Positions 28,171 to 41,200 of a DNA stretch of 64,000 nt are shown one piece after another. How positions within the stretch are numbered: the stretch's first letter is position 1; every line of letters starts with the position of its first letter. Source of the DNA: Scatophagus argus (Eukaryota > Chordata > Actinopteri > Scatophagidae); assembly GCF_020382885.2 (NCBI RefSeq), contig NC_058499.1:20693872-20757871 (forward strand), given 5' to 3'. The translations under genes and the position numbers were made by a program. The notes beneath the pieces were generated by a model. That model saw nothing but the letters and a program-made list of their open reading frames with translations, ran no database searches and was not told where the DNA came from.

Positions 28171-28740
28171 ATCTGAATTAGGAGGATTTTTTTTAGACAC
28201 AGCTGCGTCACTTTTGCGCGACTCAGTTGTGAAACACATACTATTCAAGCTAGCAAGAATAGGACCTATAATCAGCGATTCTGTCTTCAACGTAAAGTTA
28301 ATTAAGCGTTCAATAGGAATACATGAAAAAGAAAAAACAAATGAGGCGAATGTGCTTTTTTGTGTCTGAATTATTAAATTTATTTTAATGTGGCCCTAAA
28401 AATATAGCCAGCCAAATTTTCACCTGAAAAGTCAATACGCTACAATCGCTGATTAGAACAAATAATGATCATTTTATTTTGAAATTTCAAACAAGGAAAC
28501 GCATTTGTACTTTGTGTAACTTGACATTGAAACCTTCCATCTAGATAGTAGACTGTGAGTACCTTCGACTGAATTGTTTTTATTTCTGTAATCTGATCAC
28601 CAAAATAAGAACAATCCTACAGACACGTGAGTATGTATTTATTATTAGATTGACATGTACCGGACTCTTCCGGTCTAAACAACATGTTTATGAACTTGAT
28701 AAGCACCAGAGTTTTCTGCGTCACGTTGTTTGCTTTAGGT
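28171..28740. promoter_or_regulatory. Bidirectional promoter region of coq9 and ciapin1
   Basis: The coq9 start codon lies at the left edge. On the right there is an E-box CACGTG at 28624-28629 and an ETS-type CTTCCGGT at 28667-28674. These are followed by a candidate ciapin1 5' UTR exon ending at 28738 (GCTTTAG, then GTAATG). A GCCGCCATAT (YY1-like) overlaps the coq9 start. Divergent genes this close usually share a promoter; the exact start sites are inferred. Confidence 0.5.
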
Positions 28741-29235
28741 AATGCTAACCTATGTTTTTCACCTGTGTCAATAAACAGACTAATCCGTTAACTTCTATTC
28801 AGTTGGGTTTAAACCGTTCACATTTAAAGACTAACGACAAAACGAAACAAATAACCACATTTCTTGGCCATGTAATAATATAACAGAGAAATGTCCTTGG
28901 CCAAAAGGACTAGTAAGAACCTTCTAGATCAGTCCACCGTTTTCACATATGAGTAACGTTAATGAAAGTATTTTAACTCTATTAGTTATTACAGTGGGCT
29001 AGCTAGGGACAGCTGTCTGCACTGTTCTTGGGAGACCGACAGTCTGACTGGCTGTTTTTACGGTAATGTTGTGAGTCTAACCAAGCTAAGAGGGGTTGTT
29101 AGAAATCTACCAAGAGAGCTCATTCCTATTCTAATAGATTTATGATGGCGTCTTCATTTTCAGATGACAGGCAGGCAGGCAGAGAAGCCATTTTTCTGAC
29201 ATCTTAAATGATTCCGTACTTTTCTCCAGGAAGTC

Positions 29236-31832
29236 ATGGCAGACCTTGGCATCAAATCAGGAGACAAGGTGCTGCTGGTTTGGACTCAGCCCTCAGAACC
29301 AGCAGCCCTGAAACAGTATGCAGAGGAACTGGGTGCCATTGTTGGTGCAGAGGGCAAAGTATCAGTGGAGAATATGGAAAGATTATTGCTATGTGAGTGA
29401 CTTTTTTTTTATATACAACTCTATTTATTAGACTGAATGAATTAGACAAAATTTGGCACCATTGCACATTAGAGTCTGATTTTCCTGTCATCAAAAATGT
29501 AATTCTGGCAGAAGTGGATTCTATACAGAGTGTGACAGTTGTTGAAGGCATGAATCAAAAAGCCAGGACTAAAACGATCCTGTCTCCTCCTCTCCTCAGC
29601 CTCCCACTCAGCGTCCACTTTTGACTGTGTCCTCTCTTGCCTTCTGGCTGACAGCTTCTCCGTCCACAGTTCAGAGACTTTAGCAGAAATAGTCAGAGTG
29701 CTCAAACCTGGTGGGAAGCTAGTTCTGGATGAAGCAGTTACAGGTGAGAGAGAGAAGTGCTCTTCTTAACTCTTTCAAACTGATGTTTAAAGGCTGAAAA
29801 TGAGGTCCTTTTCAAAAGAAAATAAACAGTATGCACCTTTATGTTAGAACTTGAAGCCATAAAAGGAAAGAGTTTTTTTATTTTGTGTCTCCCAGCATTC
29901 ATTCACCTCATGGTACTAAAAACAGATCATTATGTGTAACATGGACATAATTCATTCAAAAAGTGAAATGAACATAAACTTTCATCATTTCATAGTTATA
30001 ATGTATTTCCTGTGTCAAGGTCATGGTGTTGAGCTGATAAGGTTGTGACTCTGATTGTCTTACACCGTGACAGACAGATTTCTTTTGTGTTCCAGGAGTT
30101 GAAATGCAGACTGTGAGGACTACTGAGAAGTTGATGTCGGTTCTAAAGTTGTCAGGCTTCACAGCGATAACTGAGGTGAGTGGGTGGGCTCATTCATGAA
30201 GAACATAAAAACCTAAAATATGCCTCTGTTCACTTAAGTTTTCTGCAATTACAGTTGCTCTGTAATACTTTGTTCACAAGAGGGAGGTGTCACACAGTAA
30301 AACATGTATGACTATCTTGTATGATTTGTGTGACTATCTGCACCAGTTCAATCCTTTTTGACTTCCTTGCTTCCTCCTCATTAAGGTCAGTAAAGCCGAC
30401 CTGAGTCCCGAGGTGTTGAACTCCCTCGCAACGACCACTGGTTACCAAGGAAACAGTCTGTCTAGAGTCCGCATGTGTGCCTCCAAACCCAACTTTGAGG
30501 TGGGCTCATCTAGCCAGATTAAACTGTCATTTGGGAAAAAGACGCCAAAGCCTGGTAGGTTTATAAGATCAGTTTTTCTTTTTCTGTGCGCCTTTTTTGT
30601 CCATATCTGCTAAATCTATAATGTGTCTCATAATCATACAAACATAACCAGTCATGTATCTCACTCTTTGTTCAGTGCAGGTTACATGAAATGATGCATG
30701 TGTGTGTTAATTACTTGAAATTTAAATGCTTATTTGTATTGACGATGTGGAGCTTTGTACGCAGACAAACAGAGTATCAATTTGTAAACAAATCTGCAAC
30801 ACTTTTTTTAAAACTCAAGTCTGGTATTCAATTAGTTAGTGTCCATTATCAGCATCAGTACGTGTGAACGTGTGTGGGTTTATTCACCAGTGATAACATG
30901 CATAGTCACTGATTTCCATACTGTGAAAATTGATGTGAAGCTAACATCTGCAAACATCTGTGGTTTCAGCAGAGAAACCTGCTCTGGACCCCAACACTGT
31001 CAAAATGTGGACGCTGTCAGCCAATGACATGAATGATGATGATGTGGTGAGTTACGGATTTTGATTTTTTTTCTCTCCTGTTGTAGAAACTCATTAAATA
31101 CAGCTTGGCCAGCTCTTGACCGCAGCATATCACTTCACAGCTAACGGGCCTGTACATGTTCAGCACCACATCATGCACACATCTTTCCATACTCTGCACT
31201 TCCTGGATGTACAGTCTCTCTGTTATCCCATCTGTTCACCTTCTCTGTAGGACCTGGTGGACTCTGATGCTCTGCTGGATGAAGAGGACTTGAAGAAACC
31301 AGATCCAGCTTCTCTTAAAGCACCCAGCTGTGGAGAGGGAGCTGGCAAGAAGAAAAAAGCCTGCAAGAACTGGTGAGTTCAAAGGTTTTTAAAGCACAGA
31401 CAAAAGCACATTGTGGGTGTGTTGGAATGCAGTGCTAATATAAAGAGATGGGCTTTCAAAAAAATCACTTATTGTACGTTTACACAATATTTAATAGAAC
31501 TTAAACCTTAAATGATCAAGTATGTTGTATGTTTGTGTAGCACATGTGGTCTTGCTGAAGAGCTGGAGCGGGAAAGTGAAGGAAAACAAAAGAGTAATTT
31601 GCCAAAATCAGCCTGTGGAAGTGTGAGTATATTCTCACTTTGCTTTCTCATGTTTTTTTCCTGTTGTACAAACCTGTTGACAGGTTGAAGAAATAATGTT
31701 TTCCATTTCTATCTGTGCCAGTGTTACCTTGGTGATGCTTTCCGATGTGCCAGCTGTCCATACCTGGGGATGCCAGCATTCAAACCGGGAGAGAAGATTT
31801 TGCTGGACAACGAGACGCTGACAGACGCTTGA
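29236..31832 (+). CDS. ciapin1: Anamorsin, cytosolic Fe-S cluster assembly factor
   Basis: Anamorsin receives electrons from NDOR1 at an early step of cytosolic iron-sulfur assembly and restrains cell death. Eight coding exons: 29236-29392, 29600-29743, 30096-30175, 30386-30554, 30970-31046, 31251-31372, 31541-31622 and 31722-31832. The total is 942 nt, or 313 residues (human 312). The N-terminal methyltransferase-like domain ([31 protein letters not shown]) lacks catalytic function in this family. The linker with [15 protein letters not shown] leads into the two cysteine motifs: C-x10-C-x2-C-x-C (the human first gap is 8) and C-x2-C-x7-C-x2-C ([15 protein letters not shown]). The end is [17 protein letters not shown]. 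The acceptor at 29231 leaves only 5 nt before the start codon, so there is an upstream non-coding exon. The 3' end of exon 4 has a near-identical copy at 33.7 kb inside a transposon. Confidence 0.97.
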
Positions 31833-32460
31833 AACACTGGATTTCACACATCACATCGCTCATGATTCAAAACATTACATTCCTTCTTTTTTTTTTTTCT
31901 TCCATCCACAGTTCCCTCCACAAAAACACACAGTGGAAAGCTGCTTTTTCAGTGGCGTCACTGCAGATGTGATGGGAGTTTTCTGTCTGTTCAGCGAAAT
32001 GGCATCTGTGTGACAGCTTTGAAATTGCAACATGCATCATCTTGTTTCTGATTATGCCTTCATGTAGCAACAACAGCAAGTTGTGTACACTTTAGAGTTT
32101 AATTTGAGATTTTTTGCAATGCAGCTATGACAACGAGCAAGCACGAGATTTCAGTGAAATTCAAAAAAAACTGCACTGTCATTGTAGTTTCAATCCTGCT
32201 GTTAATTATGCAAATGACGGTGTGAGAAATACCTGCAGGGCTTCTAGCACTGAAAGCTCGAGACACAGTGAAATGCATTCGTTCTTTTCATGCAAGGTTC
32301 TATTTACATCTGACGTGAAGTAAAAACTACATGATGTTCACCAGCAAAGCACATGAAGGTCCATACAAACTGTCCAATTCAAGGTTATTTATATATATAT
32401 ATATCTAAGGGCAGTTTGGTATAAGTCATGTTGTTGCCTCTTTGTGTTTCATTTTAAAAC

Positions 32461-32472
32461 AATAAAATAAAG
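32461..32472 (+). terminator. ciapin1 polyadenylation signal
   Basis: AATAAAATAAAG about 630 bp past the ciapin1 stop codon contains two overlapping consensus signals. Confidence 0.6.
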
Positions 32473-32498
32473 CCATCCTAACGTTTAGAAGTATCCCA

Positions 32499-32504
32499 TT
32501 TATT
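32499..32504 (-). terminator. Distal prmt7 polyadenylation signal (candidate)
   Basis: A minus-strand AATAAA facing the ciapin1 signal about 30 bp away. A nearer minus-strand signal at 32992-32997 is an alternative. If the distal one is used, the two mRNAs overlap at their 3' ends. Confidence 0.4.
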
Positions 32505-33281
32505 TTGCTGGCTGTGGCTGACGCACACCTGATGGGTTCATTCACACAGAGTGTACTTCAGCACATTAATGGCACCAAAAACAACACTGAGCGGCTGTGG
32601 GTGAACACACATGCAGTATTAACAGTCTTTGAAATACTACTGGATCAAAAGAGCTCAGCAGGGACGTCCCTACCCTGCTGGTCCCCACAGTCGGTTCCTT
32701 CAACGAGACACAAACTTCTGTCATGCTAATGTGACAAGAAAGATACAAAGAACTGCTCAACCAATATAAAACTTTATAAAATTTTTCCATAACAATGCAT
32801 TTGGCTTTGCCAGGTGGGTGACTTTCACAAGACTTTCCTCGCCTCTGGTACACAACAAGCTTCAGATTTCTGGTTGTGTTCACCCTCACAAGTTACTAAG
32901 ACACACACCAGTTTGCATCCCTACCTGCACCGAATTGACTGATTATCCAGCAGCCAGTCAGTGACTTCGACCTTGGATGTGATGGATTTGATTTATTATT
33001 TGTTGTAGAATTGGTAAAAACTTCACTAGTTGCTTGTGCTAGTGCTTTCTCCATTGACATGAATTAGTATAAGGTTAGCATCGGTAACATTCTGACTTGT
33101 GGTGGACAGTTTTCATATCCCACACTCTTAAAACACTGAATACTGCTAAGTTTCAGCCAGAACAATAAACCCATAACGGCTGAACCACACGTTAAAAAAG
33201 CACCCACGAGGGCCACAAAGCAAACAGTGACAGTGAGGTAAAAAGCATGAAGCGTCAGTTCTCCTGTCAGATTGCTGCACG

Positions 33282-36200
33282 TCACGGGGACAGGACGCTG
33301 AAGTCCATCTTAATGTCTCCTGAGCTGGGCTCAAAGGTGAAGCTGTAAGACACTGCGGCTCTGCCATCACCTGAGCTCTCCCACGGTGAGCTGAGAAAAT
33401 ACACTCCCTGTTTCCTGTGGCGAGTCCACTCACACTCACCCTGCAGGAAGACAACACAGCCAATGTGTTAGGAAATGCAGCAGCAACAATCCTGCTGTGC
33501 ACGTCACTGAACTCCAACCAACTCATGCTCTTTGTTTGACAATTAACTCAGGAGCAACTTGTCACTTAAAAAGATCAAGATCAATCTGAGCTCAACTTCT
33601 ACATATCATATATTCATATATATATATATATATATATATAGATATATATATATATATATATGCCGATCAGCCACAACATTAACACCACTGACAGGTGAAC
33701 CCAACTTTGAGGTGGGCTCATCTAGCCAGATTAAACTGTCATTTGGGAAAAAGACGCCCAACCCTGGTAGGTTTATAAGATCAGTTTTTCTTTTCTTGTA
33801 CGCCTTTTTTGTCCATATCTGCATCAGATAGCATCAATCATACCTTTACAATGCAATGTTCCACAGGTAAATGTTGGGTTCTAGCAATCATGTGTATGTG
33901 CTTTGAATGACGCCACCCACCTAAACACTGCAGACCAAATATACAACCCCCCATGGCAACGGCTCTTTCCGCCAGCAGCAGCCTCCTCCAGCTGGACAGA
34001 GTACCCCGTTACATTTCAAAAACAGCTCAGGAATGTCTTAAGGACCACAACAATGGCCTGACACCAGGAGGCCCCACTCTCAATGCACTGGACCCAAACG
34101 ATCCAACATTCTGATGCTGGTAACCACAAAATAGCCCCAGAGGTCCTGTGTCCCTTCCCCTGACAGGTCCGAGCTGTTTTGGAAGCACAAGGGGGACCTA
34201 CGTAATGTTAAGCAGATGGTTTTAATGTTGCGGGTGATCGATGTAGATTTTTCTTTGGGTTTTGGACTGTTAGTCGGACAAAATGAACAATAACTAATCA
34301 AGACAATGACTGGCAGATTACCTTATAATGAAAATAACTGTTCGTTGGAGTCCTAACTGTGAGGCTGATCAGACACAATGAGATGAGTGCAACAGACAGA
34401 ACCAAAATATAGCAGGCAGGAAAATGTCAGGGATTAAAGATGATCAGTATGTTAAAGCAGAGGCTAAAGGTGAAGGCTGTGATACCTGCTCACTGACTGG
34501 TCCAGTCAGACCTGCACTGACAGTGATGTCATCGGTTAGCTGATACTCCATCCACAACACAACACCATGGCAACGACCAGTCCTGAAACAGATATTTAGA
34601 CAGACTGTGAACAAGGCTTCTCATGTCAAACACACAATGAGGAGCTACCTGCAGCTGTTTAGTCTCAGGAAGGAAACAAGGCCGGTCCAAGGCCTGAAAC
34701 AAATCTCTGTATACTGAAACAGCACTAGGACCTGAGTAGAGGAGGTCTGGGCTCTGCTTCTAAGCAAATGCGAGAGTCGGCAAAGAAAACCCCTGCCAAT
34801 TTTATCTCAAATCAAGTTTTTGAAAAGATCCAGCCCAGTACCATAGTCTATAAAAGCTGCTGTTTCCTTTACACTCCAAATACTGACTGATGAAGAGTAT
34901 GGCTAAAAGGGACAATCTTTTGGCTACAAGCTAATAGCACCAGGCTACATTATTTACTCTGAAAATTCTAGGTTCTGAGCAAGACTTATCCAGTATTTAT
35001 GAAACAGGAGATACTATACTGGTACTATACTAACACTGATTTTGGTCATTTCCCCAGACTCAGTGGGCTTCACACTGACTTACTGTAATTGTTAAGGACA
35101 GTGGTGTATACATGAATTATCATTTCTGGATAAGAGGAGGATCAGTTTACACTGAAATAAATATGTAGTCACTCACAGACTACTTTCTTGTCTTTTCCAT
35201 TTCTTTCTTTTTTTTTTAATCAGTACTTTATACCTGAGAACAAATACAAATCGTTTTTCTAATTTGGAAGACAGAGGAAAGCTCAGTACCTTATGAAAGG
35301 TAGTGAGCCCTGACTGCTGATTGGCTCGTGAGGGAGACACTGTGTGAAGTCAAAGGTCATGACGGCTGTGGACTGGGTCAAAGCACGGCACGGGTACTCC
35401 CAGAGAGGGTGGGGCTCCGCCTCACGGGACTCGCGGAAATCCAGAGATTGCTGAAGGGACAAGTGTGGCAATTTATTTTTTAAATAAGTATTTTACTTTT
35501 TTAAAAAACATATTCACAGGTTTAAAGTCAGGACAGACCTAACTTAAATACACAAAAAACTGACATCACTACAGAGTCAGTTTTCTGATTAAGAGGATTT
35601 CTCCTTCATTCTGGACATATCATATTACCTGGAGGTTAAGCTAGAAGCAAACAGAATTTTTTTTTTACCTGGACCATTTCATCCATGGGTGTGACATCAA
35701 AGCCCTCACATGTCCCACACGGTGCTCGTATCCTCCACAAATCCTAACAAACGTGGAAAACACAAACTGAACCTTTAATAATTATCATTCATTTAAAAAA
35801 TGCAAATGTGACCATTTCAAACTTTGCATGAGGATCTTAACAAAACTACATTGTCGTCCATAGAAAACTTCAATCTCCTAAAAAAATAAATAAATAAAAT
35901 AAAACAAAAAAAAAAACCTGAATGAAATCTTTCTGGAAACCTACAAAAAGGACAGCGGATGTTCCTTCCTTTATGCTTTCTTTTTAAATGTTTGAGGAAA
36001 TGTTGTCATATGTGTCACCTGGAACTCGACAGCCATCATGTGAAGCGTGGCAGAGCAGGGCAGGATGGTGGCGTTGGGCCGGAGGAGGCCTACCAGAGCT
36101 GTCCGACAGTACCAGAAGAACAGGGAGTGCCAGGGCAACAGACTGGTGCTGAAGTACGGTTCACCCATCAGGACTGAGATCTGTGACAGATGTGCTTCAC

Positions 36201-38251
36201 ATTCACTCCACTGAGATAAACATTTTTTTTATTATTTATTACTTTTTTTTTTTACATATATATATATATATATATTAACAAACATCCTCTCAACTTCTCT
36301 CCCTGAACAACCCTGAGCAGCTGACATGTTCCCAGTACAGCATTTAACAAATACAATTACACACTTTGACAGCCAGCATGTACAGCCAGCATGCCTTAAA
36401 AACAAATTTAATGACCTGTGAGACGCTAAAACGCTCCATAAAGCGGAGAGGAACAGCATAGTTTGTGATAATTCTCAGTGGGTTTGTCACTACAGTGTAG
36501 CAGCTTTTTGTCCATATTTTCATTGTATTTGATGGATTTTAACATACATTCTTTTTTTTTTTTTTACACAATTTTTTCAAGAGTTTAAAATGTGCACTCT
36601 ACTTCTTGATTGTTACAGCTTATTGCTTTATTATAAACACATCGTTCATACTGTAAATTACAGGTTCTAAGTTGCCATCCCCTAACGATACCATCGACAC
36701 TGTGGCAGAATGCACAGCACCAAAGTCTTGATCCAACAGTACCTGTTGCTCTCCCAGGTCATTACTGGTCAGCTGTTCAGGCCTGATCTCCAGCAGCTCC
36801 ACACCTCCTTTCACTGAGTTGGCTTCCAACAGCTGCAGAGAAAAATGTGTAGCATCGGCACCTCTTGGTCTTTTGTATTTTTGTGCTGATATGTCTAAAA
36901 ATACCAGTCATATCACATATGACAGTTCTCTAAGATTAAGTATCATACATAATTCTCATTCACCTGCTCAATAACCTGTTTAGACATTCTGGAGTTTTCC
37001 AAACTGTAGACCTAAGCAAAGACCAAGAGAATAAAAAGACAAGTCAATAAGAGAGCCTGAAGGGATGTAAAGGTACAGTATGTGCCCACATGGTTGAAGT
37101 AGAGTACCTTTTTGGCTCCAAGCATGTGAGCAAACACGGGAAGCAGACTTCCATCACTGATGCTAAGACACACGCTGTCCTCCTGCAGAACCTGGAGTTA
37201 ACGCAGCAGGTAATTAGAGAACAAACTTGTCCGTTAGTTCACTGACAGGTCTGACTCCGACTGGCCATCACTTACACTTCGCAGCGCGCTGACGTAGCTC
37301 TCTGTGCGCCGTCTGTCGTTGAGCTCACCAAAGCGCGGCCGATTCCAAACCAGGTGAGCCTGACAGGTACAACATGGCCGAGAGGGAGGATCGTCAGTCT
37401 GTGGGTCCTGTTGGCTGAGGACATCAGCATACAGAACATTTAGAGCATTCAGGCGTTGTGATACTGAAATTAGCACACAACTATTAAAAATCTGCATTTG
37501 TGGTATCAAGGTTGACTTTTATTCATCTCCCAAAAATTCATACTCTGTTCTCAGGTTATTTTAATTAGGTATTTTCACGTGCTCAGCATGTATTCAAAGT
37601 AAGATTTCCTCCTCTTCCTCGGGTAGGACTTCCATTCAGTCTGAATCTGAATGATTTTACTGAGCTTTTGTCCAGTGGCACCACAAGGTCACTGGGTTTA
37701 CAAAACAAGTGTTGGTTTATGTTCAGTGTTTCAGGAGATAACGTTCAAACAGCAATTCTAAGGTAAAGCAGAAACTTATACAGTATGTTGTCTCTGAGCT
37801 GTTACCTGCGGGACTGCAGGCTGTACCACAGACTGTAGTCATCATGGCAGACAGTCAGACTTAGCTCGTCTCCTTCTGTTACCCTGCTCTCCATCGGCAG
37901 GAAGTACACGCTCTGCATCCAATGGTCCCGCCACTGAAACACACAACAGTGATAAGCAGGGACTGATAGGAGCCTAACTCGGGACGACATAACTCTGTGT
38001 CCCATAACTCACCGGCGCCATCTTTGGCTGTGGGTACGTCCAGCTGGGAGCCATGGTGCACACAATGCTTCCACTGGGATCCATGTCAAGGTCCCACCAG
38101 GAAAGGACGACCTGTGCACGACCATTTGACTCAGCCGTAAACTTGGAGGAGTGGGACTGGAACGCACTGCTTACCGGCCTACTGAAATCCACACTGAAAG
38201 GGAAGGATGAAGTGCAGAGGGAGGAGAAAGAAAGATGTGAAAAAAGATATG

Positions 38252-38297
<46 letters not shown>

Positions 38298-41200
38298 ACA
38301 TGTTTATCAGTTTCATACCTGAACATGGTGCAGAGAGGACCCAGCGGGGTGAAGCTGTGAGGAGACACCTGGCTTAGCTGGATGTCACACACGGAATGAG
38401 CTCCAGCACAACGGCCCACATCGGGCGGCGGGATCAAACGGGCCCCCTCCACCTCCACCGGCTGCAGCTGAGCCCAGCTCCACAGCAGCTCTGACTCCAC
38501 CAGCTGGGCGTAGACGGTGGCCCGGTGAGGGACCGCCTCACAAACCTCCTGCAGGGTGGAGAGATGCAAGGAGATCTGACCACCAAATGTCTGCATTTTA
38601 TTTTAGACTACCCGTATTTTCCGCACTATAAGGCGCACCTAAAAGCCTTAAATTTTCTCAAAAGCCGACAGTGCGCCTTATAATCCGATGCGCCTTATCT
38701 ATGGATCAATATTGGTCAATCGTGGCTACCGTAGTCAGGGGGCGTGGCCGAAGTAACAGATTTAAGCGCACTGTGGATAAAACGAGAACACGTACGGTGA
38801 ATGTTCGCACCACAGGGAATGAGAAGTCGTCCTTCACTGTAGTTCTCGCTTGCCAGGCTAATGTGGGAAAGAAACTACCACCCATGGTTATTTTCAAGAG
38901 GAAGACCTTGCCAAAAGACTTTCCAGCCGGCGTCATTATCAAGGCTAACTCGAAGGGATGGATGGACGAAGAAGAGATGAGTGAGTGGCTGAGAGAAATT
39001 TACGACGTTAACGACGTTAACGAGCCGGGCATGTTGGATGCCGTATTCGCCCAGCTGTTCAATTCGGACACTGAAGAAGAAGAATTCGAGGGATTCGTGG
39101 ATGAGGAATGAACTGATAAAGTGAGCTTTACGTGTTTCTTTTGTGTGTTCACAACTGAACAAGGTTGGTCATATTGTGAATATGGACATTAACGTTTGAG
39201 CAAGTTGAGTTATTGTTAAATGGTTATTGCTTTGCACTATTTCGAGAGTTACTATATTGTTATTGCACTTACGTCTGAGTTACCGTAACGGTATCAGACT
39301 CTTTTACGTGTTTACTGAATCGAGGAAAAGTTCCCGTCCACTACGTGATAAAAATGTTGCACTACCTGTTATACCGTGCTGTTGTTAAAAGATAAACTGT
39401 GTCGCGAAAATACTACGTCGCTGACATTACATCGGGAAAAATAATAACACAGCTGTTTATTCATTTTGGGAGTGAACGGAGTTGTCAGAACGCTGGTTTG
39501 TATTCTATTAATAAAGTTTGACTGACTTATCTGACTGTTTTGTTGACATTCCCTTTAGCGCAGCTCCATCTAGTGGACGCAAAACGCAACCCGAACCACT
39601 GCTGTAGCTTCTATCCTATGCGCCTTATAATGCGGTGCGCCTTATATATGAAAACAGTTTTAAAATAGGCCATTCATTGAAGGTGCGCCTTATAATCCGG
39701 TGCGCCTTATAGTGCGGAAAATACGGTAACTGAAGTTATCTGACTTTATCTGACTTTTCTTTGGTTGACTCTTTTGAATTCTAAAAGTTCATGACCAGAA
39801 TAAAAACTACAGATTAATATAACTCCATGCATCATACAAACACATTCAAATATCAACGAATGCACACACACACACCTGGACCAGATTTTGGTGAGCATGT
39901 TCATAGCTGGGCAGGGCTCCTTCACCTATCAGCTCTGTATCAAACAGTTCTGTGATCAGAATGTTGGCCTTCATTTGCATATCTCCATCTGTATTAAATC
40001 ACACACACACACAACACATATCTCATCAACACCGACATGCTAGCAACACCATGCTCTTGTCTGCACGCTCTTGTCTCTCAGGACAATAGTTCACATTACA
40101 GATGCTGCAAGTCTCCATCAGTCAACTGATAGAAACAAAAGGACATTGATATACATACAGTGATACAGTGCTACTGTGTGTGTGTGTGTGTGTGTTTCTC
40201 TCTGACCTGGTCCCACAGTGACATCAGTTGAGTGTTTGTTAATAATCTTGATCTTGTCGGAGAATCCGTTCTTCTTCACGATGCACTGCGCTGCCTCAGC
40301 CATGGGCTTAAAAACCTGCAGGCACAAAGGAAACCAAGACGACACCTGAAGCTGCATCTCTTCTGGTTTTTGAAATGGTTCTGAAGGTGTTTAGAGTATG
40401 AGTAAGTCTAACAGTGATAGGGACAATAAAGTCAGTTTGAGCTCGTCTCAACCAGAAAACATCAGAACATCAGAGCACTCACTCACATAAGAGCTTAGCG
40501 CTAGCACAGCACTAAATATTTCTATGAACAGTTCTTTGTCAAAATCAACAGGACGACTCATACAGAAACAGCTGTTTGTCTCTCTCTCAGCACTGTTCGT
40601 GGGTCTGATACAACAGCGGCACTCACTGTCATGGAGATGCAGCCTCCAATGGCACATTAAAATTATCTGACATGACTTCACTCCAAAGATAAGGTGCGAA
40701 GAAGATCGCTCAGATACAAACGGGGAGAATTCTGTATCATCAGACTCCTGGTAGGGACCTGTCCCTACCATCCATATGCAAACCTACATCTTGGTGGAGT
40801 GGGGTTCCAGGTATAACACAGGAGAAACAGGCCTTAGACCTTCAACCAGACAGAACTACAACTACAGTCACAACTACAGTTTACTGTCTGAAACACAGTG
40901 ATAATATGTGGACTTATTGGTCCTGGTAATGTACAGTCCTCATACAGTAGAGACAGGAAGGGCTTTTGTACCTCCACAGCATAGCAGAAGTCTGCGCCGG
41001 CAGTCAAAGCCATCATGGACAGTAGGCCTGTTCCTGTTCCGATGTCCAGGACGATGACCTTCTCGCCACGAGCCTTTACTCTGGCCACAGCTGCACGGAT
41101 GCCCTGGTAGTACTTTTCATTCTGGAGGCAGAGAGAACATCAGCTGTGTCATTGTATGAGAGGAGCAAAGAACGATCAGCAGAGAAATTTAATAAGGTAA

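Larger units (their letters stand above)
31833..33281. other. Convergent 3' UTRs of ciapin1 and prmt7
   Basis: The space between the two facing stop codons holds no further gene. The ciapin1 side ends with a plus-strand double AATAAA at 32461-32472. The prmt7 side has minus-strand AATAAA at 32992-32997 and 32499-32504. A short (TA)n run lies at about 32390-32404. Confidence 0.6.
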
